Of a stretch of 64,000 bases of DNA, positions 21,319 to 30,343 are shown in pieces. Within the stretch, counting starts at the first letter, position 1. Every line of letters starts with the position of its first letter. Both the position numbers and the translations under genes were made by a program. The notes beneath the pieces are model-generated. The model had not been told where the DNA came from and made no database searches. It was given only the letters and a program-made list of their open reading frames with translations. The stretch comes from Paulinella micropora (lineage: Eukaryota; Cercozoa; Imbricatea; Euglyphida; Paulinellidae), in the NCBI GenBank assembly GCA_019918135.1, contig WBZZ01006367.1, forward strand, positions 167,694 through 231,693, read 5' to 3'.

Positions 21319-21768
21319 ATGGCGACAGCAAATTCCTCACCCGGCTTCCAGGGCTTGTTGGCCGGCTGGGCGGCACGGACCGAGGAGCCCAAGGGCCTAC
21401 CACCGGAGCCCAAGGGCCTAGTACTACCGTCTGTAGCAGCAGCAGTAGCCGTGCAACGTTTCCCGATCGCGGCACCGCCGCAGGGGCCCGCGCGAGCAGA
21501 GGCCCAGCGCTGGCTGCGGACGGAGCTCGAGGCGCAGGGCGTGGGGGGGCCCGCGCTGGCCACGGTGCTGCGCACCTTGCAATACCGCGATCGCGCGGGC
21601 CTGCTGCGGCTGACCGAAGACGACCTGAAATTCTTGGTGACCAGTGCCAGGCCCCGGCTAGAGCCTGACCTGGCGCTGCTACTACGCGATATTCTGCACG
21701 ACGGGGGCGGCTTGGAAAGACGACCCCCCGCTAATATTAAAAAGGAGCATGAGGGCGAGCCTGGCTGA
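21319..21768 (+). CDS. Small protein with SAM-like helical domain (150 aa)
   Basis: ATG at 21319 (MATANSSPGFQGLLAGWAAR); an in-frame start at 21298 is less likely. An imperfect repeat EEPKGLPPEPKGL occupies ~28-40. Residues ~65-135 (RWLRTELEAQGVG, VLRTLQYRDRAGLLRLTEDD, LALLLRDILHD) resemble a SAM-type five-helix domain (L-x-x-L-T-E-x-D-L), a protein-interaction module. No frame break. Downstream an AATAAA on the opposite strand suggests a convergent gene at 21887. Confidence 0.5.
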   Translation: MATANSSPGFQGLLAGWAARTEEPKGLPPEPKGLVLPSVAAAVAVQRFPIAAPPQGPARAEAQRWLRTELEAQGVGGPALATVLRTLQYRDRAGLLRLTEDDLKFLVTSARPRLEPDLALLLRDILHDGGGLERRPPANIKKEHEGEPG

Positions 21769-21886
21769 GAGACCAAGGTCGCAGGATCGAGTTACAGAAA
21801 AGAAGTAACGCGCGCGGTGCCACAGGACGCCCTTTCCCCCACACACAAACGAGGCTCGCCTCGAAGAGTGAGGCAGACAAAGTTTA

Positions 21887-22060
21887 TTAAAGACCTTGGT
21901 GGGGCAACAAAGAAGGGTCCAGCAACCGGAAAGTGGCCTTGGTCGGCGCCGTGGAAGAAAGGTTGCTCACCCGGATCTCGTTGTTTTCTATGTTGGCATA
22001 CGTGTACTCGATTCCCTGGGCAACTTCTTCTTCTTCTTCTTCTTCTTCTCCTTCTCTCAT
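21887..22060 (-). CDS. Possible 3'-terminal exon or small ORF (57 aa)
   Basis: The minus strand reads MREGEEEEEEEEVAQG, then IEYTYANIENNEIRVSNLS and LLDPSLLPHQGL before the stop at 21887. An AATAAA (minus, 21883-21888) overlaps the stop. Composition after the Glu run looks coding. The upstream part of a gene, if any, would lie in CT-rich sequence opposite the next plus-strand exon, so this is tentative. Confidence 0.3.
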   Translation of the reverse strand: MREGEEEEEEEEVAQGIEYTYANIENNEIRVSNLSSTAPTKATFRLLDPSLLPHQGL

Positions 22061-22125
22061 TTCTGTCTTCTTCTCTCTTTTCCTCCTCTTCTCTCTCTTC
22101 TCTCTCCGTCCAACATATGTAACAG

Positions 22126-23180
22126 GGCAAAGGGGACCGGGATGAGTTGGTCCGCGGCTTCTACTACACGTGGAATCAACATGGAATACTACAGAAGGAT
22201 AAAGGGAAGCCCTGGGACGACGGCTTGGGCAACGAAGTGGGTCCCCGACACAAAAGACAGAAAAAACAAACAAAATTTTTGAAGCCTGATGATGCACCAA
22301 GTAGGAAGGAGAAGGTTAAGGATAATAAGGATAAGGATAAGTAGAAGAAGGATGAGGAAGCGAAGAAGAAGAAGGAGAAGGAGAGGGAGGAGAAGGGGAG
22401 GGAGGAGGAAGCGAAGAAGAAGAAGAAGAAGAAGGAGGAGGAGGAGGAGGAGGAGAAGAAAAAGAAGGAGAAGGTTAAGGATAATAGTAAGGATAAGGAT
22501 AAGGAGAAGGATGAGGAAGCGAAGAAGAAGAAGGAGGAGGAGGAGAAGGAGAGTGAGGAGGAAGCGACGAAGAAGAAGAAGGAGGAGAAGAAGAAGAAGA
22601 AGAAGGAGAAGGTTAAGGATAATAGTAAGGATAAGGATAAGGAGAAGGATGAGGAAGCGAAGAAGAAGAAGGAGAAGGAGAGGGAGGAGAAGGAGAGGGA
22701 GGAGGAAGCGACGAAGAAGAAGGAGGAAGAGAAGAAGTAGAAGAAGAAGAAGAAGAAGAAGAAGAAGAAGAAGAAAGAGGAGGAGGAGAAGAAGAAGAAG
22801 GAGAAAGAAGCGCAGGAGAAGGAGAGGGAGAAGGAGGAGAAGAAGAAGGAGGAGGAAGCGAAGGAGAAGAAGAGGGGGGAGGAAGCGAAGAAGACGGAAG
22901 AGGAAGCGAAGAAGAGGGAGAAGGAGAAGAAAAGAAAGAGGAGGAGGAGGAGGAGAAGAAGAAGAAGGAGGAGGAGGAGAAGAAGAAAGAGGAAGAGGAG
23001 GACGAGGAGGAGGACGAGGAGGAGAAGAAGAAAGAGGAAGAGCAGGCGGAGGGTTTACCTCCAGTAGAGTCTGGCAAGGTTCGCATTTGGGCGGCCTAGG
23101 GCTATTTCGAGTTCATCTCGGACAAGGACTGGGAAGACTGGTACTATTCTTCTTCTTCTTCTTCTTCTGCTTCTTCTCAC

Positions 23181-23227
<47 letters not shown>

Positions 23228-23399
23228 GGAATAACCTCGGCTTAGTGCAGTCTTGCCCTCAGGAGCTCCATCGGTGGCCCCGATCATCAGGCGAGAGACT
23301 GACACGGGGGGGTGGATGACCTCGAACAAGGGTATTGGAGGCTTATGTCCGTTGAGGATATGCCATTAGCTGCATCAGTACGCCTCAGATATAGTATTA

Positions 23400-23449
<50 letters not shown>

Positions 23450-25335
23450 TAATATGATATTATATATAATTCTTATTATATTATTATATTATTATATCAT
23501 ATTATCATTATTATTATTAACTTTTCCTGCTCCTTCTTCTTCTTACTTCTTCTTCTTACTTCTTCTTACTTCTTCTTCTTCGAATTTTTCATCATCACCA
23601 TCATCATCTTCTTTGAATATTAGCTTGCTTTTCAAGTTCACAACGGACGACAATAAGAGCCGGGAGGGGGCGCTCGCGCTGGATGTCCGGCTTCTCAAGT
23701 ACAACAGGTTAGAGCTCAAGGGGACACGCAAGTGGAGACATCGGAGGGAGAAGTTTCCCCCCTGTGCTCCCGGGTCCCTTTCCTCCAACGTTTGATGTGT
23801 TCACAAATATTTTTTCTATATTATTTGTTTTATTCATGACAGTCTCTTCATCAGCTTCCCCGCCGGTTGGCGCAAGAAGACCCCTGCGCAAATCAACAGA
23901 GATAATATTTATTTCGTATGCAACACATGATATCTGTATCTGAGCTTTTGCAGGATCCAAGCGTTTTATTTTTGCTGCACGCAACGTCGATACTGACGGT
24001 GATGGCGTGGCCAACGAGATTCAGTATCAGTTAATTGGTTTCTTTGGCTTCAACCCGAAGCATTCTTGCATGCTGGATAAGTCCCCTCTCAACTTTGAGA
24101 AGGACGTCAAGCCCGCGTTCCTTCCTTGGGTCGGGTATCCGACACATCCGCCGCTACTCGGCGTATGGAGGAAGAAGGAGCTTTTGCTACTGTTGGAAGC
24201 AAATAAGGTCAGATATGCTTTCTTCCATCATGTTTGCCCACTCTTGTCCCCAACCTTTAGCGCAAGAGAACAGGCAGCAGTCCCGAGCCTAGGTCTTCGG
24301 GAAGGCCAAAGAAACTGAAGTTCGGTACCCACGTGCACATTGTGTGAGATGTCGTATTGTATTGCGTGTGTATTTGTGCGCAGACACCCTGAAAGTTGAG
24401 GAGGACGCTGAGGAGGACGCTGAAGTTGCGGAGCAAGGTAACAAACTTCATCCTTGTTTGGTTCTTTCTATTTTGGTTTGCTTTGTTATTCAGATGATCC
24501 ACCAACTAGCTCATCCAAGGGCAAGAAAAAGAGTACTAGTAAAGGTAACAAACTCAACTTTCATCCTCTCTTCAAAGTTGCAATTGCTTGCTTCAATTTT
24601 TTTTGTAGGTGCCCGGACCTACCTAATACAGGGTATACCATTTCTTGTAGGCCAAGGCAAAGGAAAAAAGCCCTCCAAGGTAGAGCAAACGGTCAATCAA
24701 TCCACCTCTCTCTCCCTGAGTCTCTATCTCCCCCTCTCTCTCTCTTTACTACTTTAGGAGCATCCCACACCGGCCGCCGGTGTTTCGGAAGCCGACGCTG
24801 AGCGCCTTGTCAACAAGGCTATCTTGAATCAAACTGAGAGCATTAAGAAACTGCTAGAACAGGACAGGAAGGATAGGCTAGACAGGGAGAGAGAGGAGAA
24901 GCAAAGAAAGGATAGAGAGCAAGAAAAGGAAAAGGACAAGGGTAAGGAACAGCAGAAGAGCAACAAGAGAAAGAAGAAAGCAAAAGAGCAAGAAGAAGAA
25001 GAAGAAGAAGAAGAAGAAGAAGAAGACGAAGAAGACGAAGAAGAAGCACCAAAGAAGAAGAAAAAAAAAGCAGCCACAATAACCACAACAATCATAACAA
25101 CAACCGCATGAATAACCAAAACAACGATCAGAGCAATAACCAAAACAACGATCAGAGCAATAACCAAAACAACGATCAGAGCAACGTTAACAGAGAGGTT
25201 AGGGCTAGAGAGATGCTATTAGATGATTTGATCGCTCGCATGGCATCTGGCGCTGCATCTAACTCAACCCCCCCCCCCCCCCCCACGCGGTACTACTCCC
25301 AGCAACAGTCCAAACAGCTCACCAAATTTTTTTGA
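22126..25335 (+). CDS. Multi-exon Lys/Glu-rich protein, unknown family
   Basis: An exon begins after an acceptor at 22125 (reading DELVRGFYYTWNQHGILQKD) and runs into Lys/Glu repeats to about 23097, with TAG codons at 22342, 22738 and 23097. A probable exon lies near 23635-23790 (LLKYNRLELKGTRKWRHRRE). Well-defined exons follow: 23954-24207 (NVDTDGDGVANEIQYQLIG, a calcium-loop-like DxDGDG), 24261-24324, 24384-24437, 24494-24544, 24651-24679 (or from 24609) and 24758-25335. Introns of 53-107 nt are all GT-AG and phase-compatible. The last exon shifts frame at an A9 run (25064-25072) and ends with Asn/Gln repeats and a C14 proline run. Whether the first and last parts are one gene is inference. 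The charged, low-complexity composition suggests a nuclear or cytoskeletal scaffold. Confidence 0.5.
22311..23090 (+). repeat. AAG/GAG-rich coding repeat array
   Basis: Units starting AAGGTTAAGGATAAT occur at about 22313, 22471 and 22610 (periods ~159 and ~138), encoding VKDN-KDKD plus Lys/Glu blocks, then degenerate into pure purine repeats. The purine strand continues through (TTC)n at 23145-23180 on the other side. Confidence 0.75.
23228..23394 (+). mobile_element. SINE-like unique block with (ATT)n tails
   Basis: About 165 bp of complex sequence (starting GGAATAACCTCGGCTTAGTG) is sandwiched between (TTA)n 23181-23227 and (ATT)n 23395-23455. The 3' microsatellite tail and short length suggest a short retroposon. 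No tRNA A/B box could be confirmed by eye. Another short block with an (ATT)n end is inserted at 39609. Confidence 0.3.
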
Positions 25336-26242
25336 GTTTGCCTTAGCGTCTATGGCGCTGAGGCGTTGATTTTCCTTGTTGCTGTCTTAAGACACGCAGC
25401 TCTTAGCATTTAAGTAAGTGGGTAAGTGAGTAAGTGAGTAAGTAAGTAAGTAAGCAAGCAAGTAAGGAGAAATGAAGAAGGCAAGAAGCGAAACGCGCAG
25501 CCCTTAGCATCTAAGTAGTAAGTAAGTAAGGAAGGAAGCATGAAAGTAAGTAAGTAAGTGAATAAGATAAGTTTCTAATCTTGTTCTATATTTTGCGTTT
25601 ATAATTACGTTTGCATGTATTTAAATAGATTTATTGATAGTTTTATTTGTGGTAGCCACACCTGACATCTTATCCTTCCCCCCCCCCCCTGTGTGTGTCA
25701 CCCTAGCCTTTCCACCCCATCTGTAGCTAATTACACTATGTAAAGTAAATATTTCTGAATATTATTAATAGAAATACTTAGGAGTCAAACAAAACAAATT
25801 AACGCAGCAGGTTGTGCATGGTGGATGTAACCTTCACATCACACAACCCCCCCCCCTCCCCCCCAACGTGAATCCCCCTCCCACAGCGGGCGGCAGGAAA
25901 TTTTTAAAGGTAAAAGCAGCTCATAATGTAGGAAAATACTAAAAACAAATAAAACAAAACAATGAAAGCAAGGTGTGCATGGTTGTCGCTTGTTTCCAGC
26001 ATGGTCTCGTCGTCGCCGGCATGAAAAAAAAGTAGAAAAATTATAGTGTCAGACCGGTTTCGGTCCACATCCGGAGGTGAAGTCCAAGTGGTTGACTATT
26101 AATAAAAACATGTTTTAATATCATTTTATTATGTTCTGTAACTAAATACTGAATTCCCATTAATTCACACAAGTTTTCTGAAAGTTCCTAAAAGTCTTGA
26201 AAAAATTTCGGAAAAGCTGATACCCCCTAGTTGGGCGAATGT
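25336..26242. other. Intergenic AT-rich region with (AAGT)n repeats
   Basis: Tetranucleotide (GTAA/AAGT)n at 25412-25470 and 25515-25562, C9-10 runs near 25680 and 25848, otherwise AT-rich single-copy sequence. No gene is supported. Confidence 0.5.
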
Positions 26243-26830
26243 TTAGTTAAACCGGTGCGAGGGCCTCGTGCCTCGGTCTTGCACAGTTATCAGGGCGCGG
26301 GGCCCTAGCGCCAAGCCCTGCGACGCAAAGTAGCACAGCAGCTGCGCGCGCCGGGTCGCAGCGGCTGCAGTAAAGCCCTCCTGTTTGATCTTCACTGACA
26401 GCTCATTTACTCCGACTCCGCTGAACCCGAGTTCGTGTAGTTTACTCAACGCATCTACGTTCCTTCCCGGGCGCGCACCCCCTTGGCCGGGGATGTTCGA
26501 GCGCTCAGGCACCACAGGCGACTGGTCGTAGTACCCAAGGCTGGTTCGGCTGTGCCGGTTTCTAGAGAGCGCCAGCTGCTCCAGCCACTCGGCTGGTACG
26601 GCCCGAGCTCGCACTAGCTCCGCTACCAGTTGTCCCCCCCGCTGGACAAAGCTAAGCTGTTTGTAGGCAGTGTTCGCAAGCAAGGGGAGCCAGCGCCAGG
26701 TTTTTTGCTCGTCGGGGCGACGTTGCGTAGCAACCGCCAGCAACATCCCGGCTGAGACTAGGCACTCCAGCCGGGGCTTTAGCCACACATAGCCCTCCTC
26801 TCGGCGAGGGGAGCACGAGAAAGCCTGCTG
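26243..26830 (-). CDS. Hypothetical protein (~190 aa), 5' end undetermined
   Basis: A minus-strand frame ends at 26243 (TRPSHRFN stop). The well-composed part starts around 26800 (EEGYVWLKPRLECLVSAGM) and continues through WRWLPLLANTAYKQLSFVQR, VPAEWLEQLALSRNRHSR and DALSKLHELGFSGVGVNELS. Upstream the frame enters G/C homopolymers (26830-26930) that translate to proline, so the start or a splice site is lost there. Mostly helical. No family is recognised. Confidence 0.4.
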   Translation of the reverse strand, partial: QQAFSCSPRREEGYVWLKPRLECLVSAGMLLAVATQRRPDEQKTWRWLPLLANTAYKQLSFVQRGGQLVAELVRARAVPAEWLEQLALSRNRHSRTSLGYYDQSPVVPERSNIPGQGGARPGRNVDALSKLHELGFSGVGVNELSVKIKQEGFTAAAATRRAQLLCYFASQGLALGPRALITVQDRGTRPSHRFN

Positions 26831-27003
26831 GGGCGGGGCGGGGGGGGGGGGGGGGCGAGGAGGCGGCGCGCGGGAGCCGCCCCCCTTCCTGCCGCCGGCG
26901 ATGAGGGGGGGGGGGGGGGGGGGGGACGGCCTCCCCCCTCCTTCGGGGGTCCACTGCCCGCCGTCAGGGCCGGGGCCGCGGCGGCCCCGTCCACCCTGAC
27001 CAG

Positions 27004-28035
27004 TGGTGTTGCAGGCGTGCCCGTCCAACCCGTGCCTGAGCGGGGGGAGGCGCCCCGTCTGCCTCCACCTGGCTCGAACTGCCCGGACGAACGGTGTATC
27101 TGCCTGGCTAGCAATGGTTCGTTGGTGTACGACGGCCGCGTGCTGGGCCTGCTGGGCCCACTGCCGCTGCCCACTGGGTACGGCACAGAGACCCGGGTAC
27201 GCATCGCGCGCGGCTGTGGCGTGGACGTGCACCTGTACGTGTCCCAGGGGGCGGAGGGTGGGCGTGGGGGGTGGAGCGGGCGGCACGGGGGGCGAAGGGG
27301 AGGGGGTCGGGAGCACACCCCCGCCCCACCTCCGTGACACCCCCTCCCCCACCCCCGACACTCAGGCACAACCGACTGTCACCACCCGCCCTGCAGTCTC
27401 CTCTCCCCGCTGTCTCCTTCCCTACGAGGCCTGCCTGTTTCCCTGGTTGATCGGTGCGTTGGGCTGATCCCGGCAGAGGCTAGGCTACGTGACTCTGTTG
27501 GACGGACGCGGAGAGCCGGTAGCCTTCCTGGAGGTGTTGGTGACTAATCGCAAGGAGCAAAAGCACTGGGATGCTTACAGCAAATTCTCGGGAGTGCCGG
27601 CCCTGGAGCTCGACTTCAAGAAACCCCCGCCGAAGCTCCCGGACTGCACTTACAAGGTAGCTGACGTGAGCGGCTGGAGGCGGCCTGCTCGATGCGCCGC
27701 CTGTGCCAAGGAAGAGGAACGGTCCTTGGCCGAGGCCCGGCAGGAGGAGCAGCGCCGGGCCGAGGAGGAAGAACGCGCCAGGGAGCAGCGGCGCACCGAA
27801 GCGCAGCAACGCGGCGGAAGAGCAGCAGCGTGCCGACGAGCAGCGAAGCATCGAAGCCAGGCGGCGCGCCTACGAGGAGGGGCAGCGACGTGCCGCTTTT
27901 GAGGCGGCACGCGCCGGCCGGCTGACCGGCGGGTTGCCCCGCTGGCTGACGGATGCAGAGGCGGCGCTAATGCTAGTCTTAACCCTGTCACGGGGGACGC
28001 GGCAGGGTGCGGTTTGGCTTCCGAACCGAGTGTAG
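27004..28035 (+). CDS. CoiA-like / PD-(D/E)XK nuclease candidate, two exons
   Basis: The first part reads CPDERCICLASNGSLVYDGR and RVRIARGCGVDVHLY. A GC-rich intron of roughly 238 nt (27239-27476, GT...CGGCAG) is inferred. Exon 2 reads LGYVTLLDGRGEPVAFLEVL then VTNRKEQKHWDAYSKFSGVP and ALELDF. The D...G-x-P-V-A-x-x-E-V...H/N-R...G-[VI]-P-x-x-E-[VL] pattern is that of competence-protein CoiA-like restriction-endonuclease folds, with the LLD Asp and LEV Glu as candidate metal ligands. ARCAACAKEEE gives a C-x2-C zinc half-site, with a further Cys in PDCTYK. A long Arg/Glu/Gln helix follows. The frame shifts near 27810 in a GC-rich run and the protein ends at 28035. Start undetermined (upstream poly-G). 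Confidence 0.45.
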
Positions 28036-28189
28036 TAGCTCAGTGGGCGGGGGGACACCCCGGCCGCTGGCCACTTGCTTGGTACCATGCCTTGAGTAAG
28101 TACCCAGCCTCTTATTCCATCTCGTTGCCCGGAGAGCCAGCTTGTAGCGGAGGACTCTCGTGGTCTCCCCCCAGGGTAGAGGGGGCTCG

Positions 28190-28560
28190 GGCGCCGCGGA
28201 CCGACCGGCCGAGACAGGCTGCCGGTCTGGGAGAGGGTTGCCCCGGCCGACCGGCCGAGACAAGCAGCCGGTGGCACCTGCCGGCCAGCCCAGGCCTGCC
28301 GCCGGTGGCAGGTGGCGCTGTCCGCCAGTGGGCGACGCTCACCGATGGCAGGTGGCGCCGTCCGCCAGTGGGCGACGGTCACCGGTGGCAGGCGGCGCCG
28401 TCCGACGGTGGGTGGCGGTCGCCGGTGGCAGGTGGCGCCAGCCGACGGGACTCCAGCGGCCGCGAGTGGCGGGCGGCGTTGGGGGAGGGGGTCAAGCCTC
28501 CACCGACCGCCGGTGGCGGGTGGCACCGTCAGCCGGCGTAAACCGGTCTGGGGTCTGCAC
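28190..28560 (+). repeat. GC-rich minisatellite (~40-46-bp units)
   Basis: Variants of CACCGGTGGCAGGTGGCGCC-like units followed by GTCCGCCAGTGGGCGAC recur from 28300 to 28520, preceded by two copies of a CGACCGGCCGAGACA unit (28200-28262). It reads open in several frames through composition only. Confidence 0.8.
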
Positions 28561-28785
28561 GTGCAGGGACACCAGCATCTGGGGGTCACAGACACTGAAA
28601 AGTACGGCGGAAGGACACGGTGGACGGGATGGCCATACCGTTGTACGTCTATGGCAGATCGCCATAGAAGGGGGGAGGAGGTAGTTCAAAATTCAAATTC
28701 AAATTTGAACTCAAAAATCTCCAAACTCAAACTTGCATGTTGTAAACACATGACGTACAACGGGAATGAAGTGCAGAGCCTAACG

Positions 28786-29085
28786 GTCACTCGGCTCTAT
28801 ATACCTCTATTCTTCGAGGAAAGATGATTAGGGCAATATAGAGTCAGAACAATGAGAATCCGTAACTGCCACTCGAGTCTATTTAGCTCTATTCTTCGAG
28901 GAAAGATGATTAGAGCTATATAGAATCGGAAAAGTGAGGATTCGTAAACGGTCACTCGGGTTTACGCAGCTATTTTCTTCTAGGAAGGATGTAAATAGCT
29001 ATGTAGAGCAGTTACTGTCACTCGAGCTCTATTTAGCTCTTTTCCTTGAGGGAAGATGAACAGAGCTAAATACAGTTGGACAAGA
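28786..29085 (+). repeat. Array of four related hairpin units
   Basis: Units begin with G(T/C)CACTCG at 28786, 28868, 28951 and 29017. Each contains an inverted repeat around a core like TTCTTCGAGGAAAGATGA. The stems differ between units yet stay paired: CTCTATAT/ATATAGAG (unit 1), TAGCTCTA/TAGAGCTA (2), AGCTATTT/AAATAGCT (3), TTTAGCTCT/AGAGCTAAA (4). Lies 235 bp upstream of the first LTR and is not part of the retrotransposon. Function unknown. Confidence 0.75.
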
Positions 29086-29319
29086 CTACGGCTCACGGGC
29101 TGATACTACTGAGCGTTTGCTCAATGGTGTGACTCCCCAGGAGCCGGACATCCAGGAGGAAACTGAGCCGGAGAGTAAGCTCTCATCCGACAATATTTAC
29201 CAATATACACTTATTAACTACGGTTCCCGCATAAAACGGGGAGGGGGGATTGTAGGCAGATAGGTAAATATGCGACCTTTTCTTATACCCCTATACATAG
29301 TGATGTATACAAGAGCTAT

Positions 29320-29557
29320 TGTAGGCATCACCCCCCGGATAGCCAGTAAAAAGTACCTTTTCCTGGTGACAGGTGCACCAGCTTGTTTTTCAGTATTATT
29401 TGTCCGGATTGGACCTGATGCCATTTTATTCCTGGTCTGTTGCCGTTTTCCTTTTTGACTTCACTGAGCTAATATAACGAGACATCATTCTCATCTTTTG
29501 AGAACTGTGTTTGGTTGTATTACCGACTTTTTACGAGCTATCGTTGGGGGCATTACA
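29320..29557 (+). repeat. 5' LTR of copy 1
   Basis: TG...CA ends. 238 bp. A few differences from the 3' LTR at 40144-40380, implying a fairly recent insertion. Confidence 0.9.
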
Positions 29558-29559
29558 TT

Positions 29560-29577
29560 TGGAGTCCACATCACTAG
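29560..29577 (+). promoter_or_regulatory. Candidate primer-binding site
   Basis: TGGAGTCCACATCAC begins 2 nt after the LTR. TGG would pair with a tRNA CCA end, but the specific tRNA is not identified. The same sequence follows the LTR of copy 3 (60756). In copy 2 the second G is A. Confidence 0.45.
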
Positions 29578-30343
29578 GGTGATTTCTTTCTGCTTTGCCA
29601 CACAGGCAACAGAGTGAATTTTCACTGACCTGTCTCACACGGGGACGTCAGACGAAAACAAATACTCCAACACAGCTCCCTCATAACTCTTTCACAAAAC
29701 AAATAATTTGATTCGTCTCAAGCAGGTGTCTCGTACCCTCTAGCCCAATCCATATCTGTGTGCTCACAAGGAGACATCAGATACAAACTCTCTGTCGTTC
29801 TTGCTGTTCTCACACAGAGACCAAGAAGAAGGAGGTGGACAGAAGAGTGAAGGAACACACACAAGACACAAACAAGCATAGTGACAGGAGCACAACACTC
29901 TACCCTTCTAGTTTGTGTATTTATCTGCATTATCTCACACATACGTCAGAGTATTTTTTCAACTCTCTGATCGTTTTCTAAAGGTAGGTCTGAGAACCTA
30001 TCCGACCGACTGTCGACTTCTCAAGGAGAGCTTTTCTAGCTTCTCTATTACTATCTGTGTGTAGATCCAAGCGCCTCATACTAGATACCATATAGAAAAG
30101 AAGGAGGAGAAAGTAATCTGAGTAAGGAGAACAAGAAATCGGAGAAAGTCTCAAAGACTACTTTTCTCAAACAAAAACAAACATACAAACAGTGTTTCAT
30201 AGAGGACAGGGAATCTCACTCTACCCTCTCTATTAGTTTCTCTCTTCACTAGTCAATCGACTGAAGGAGGAACAGAACACAAACGAACAAAAACCAAACA
30301 TAGGAGCTGACACTGTCCTCCTGTTAATTACTACTACGACATC

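Noticed and set aside
22289-23245. Arg-rich 318-residue frame over the purine repeats.
   Set aside because: The Lys/Glu frame joins natural exon sequence on the 5' side; the Arg frame is its shifted shadow.
23228-23394. tRNA or small structural RNA.
   Set aside because: No convincing cloverleaf or B-box (GGTTCGANNCC) could be found by eye.
28014-28684. Several overlapping GC-rich frames after the CoiA-like gene.
   Set aside because: Minisatellite units read open in all frames; none has natural composition.
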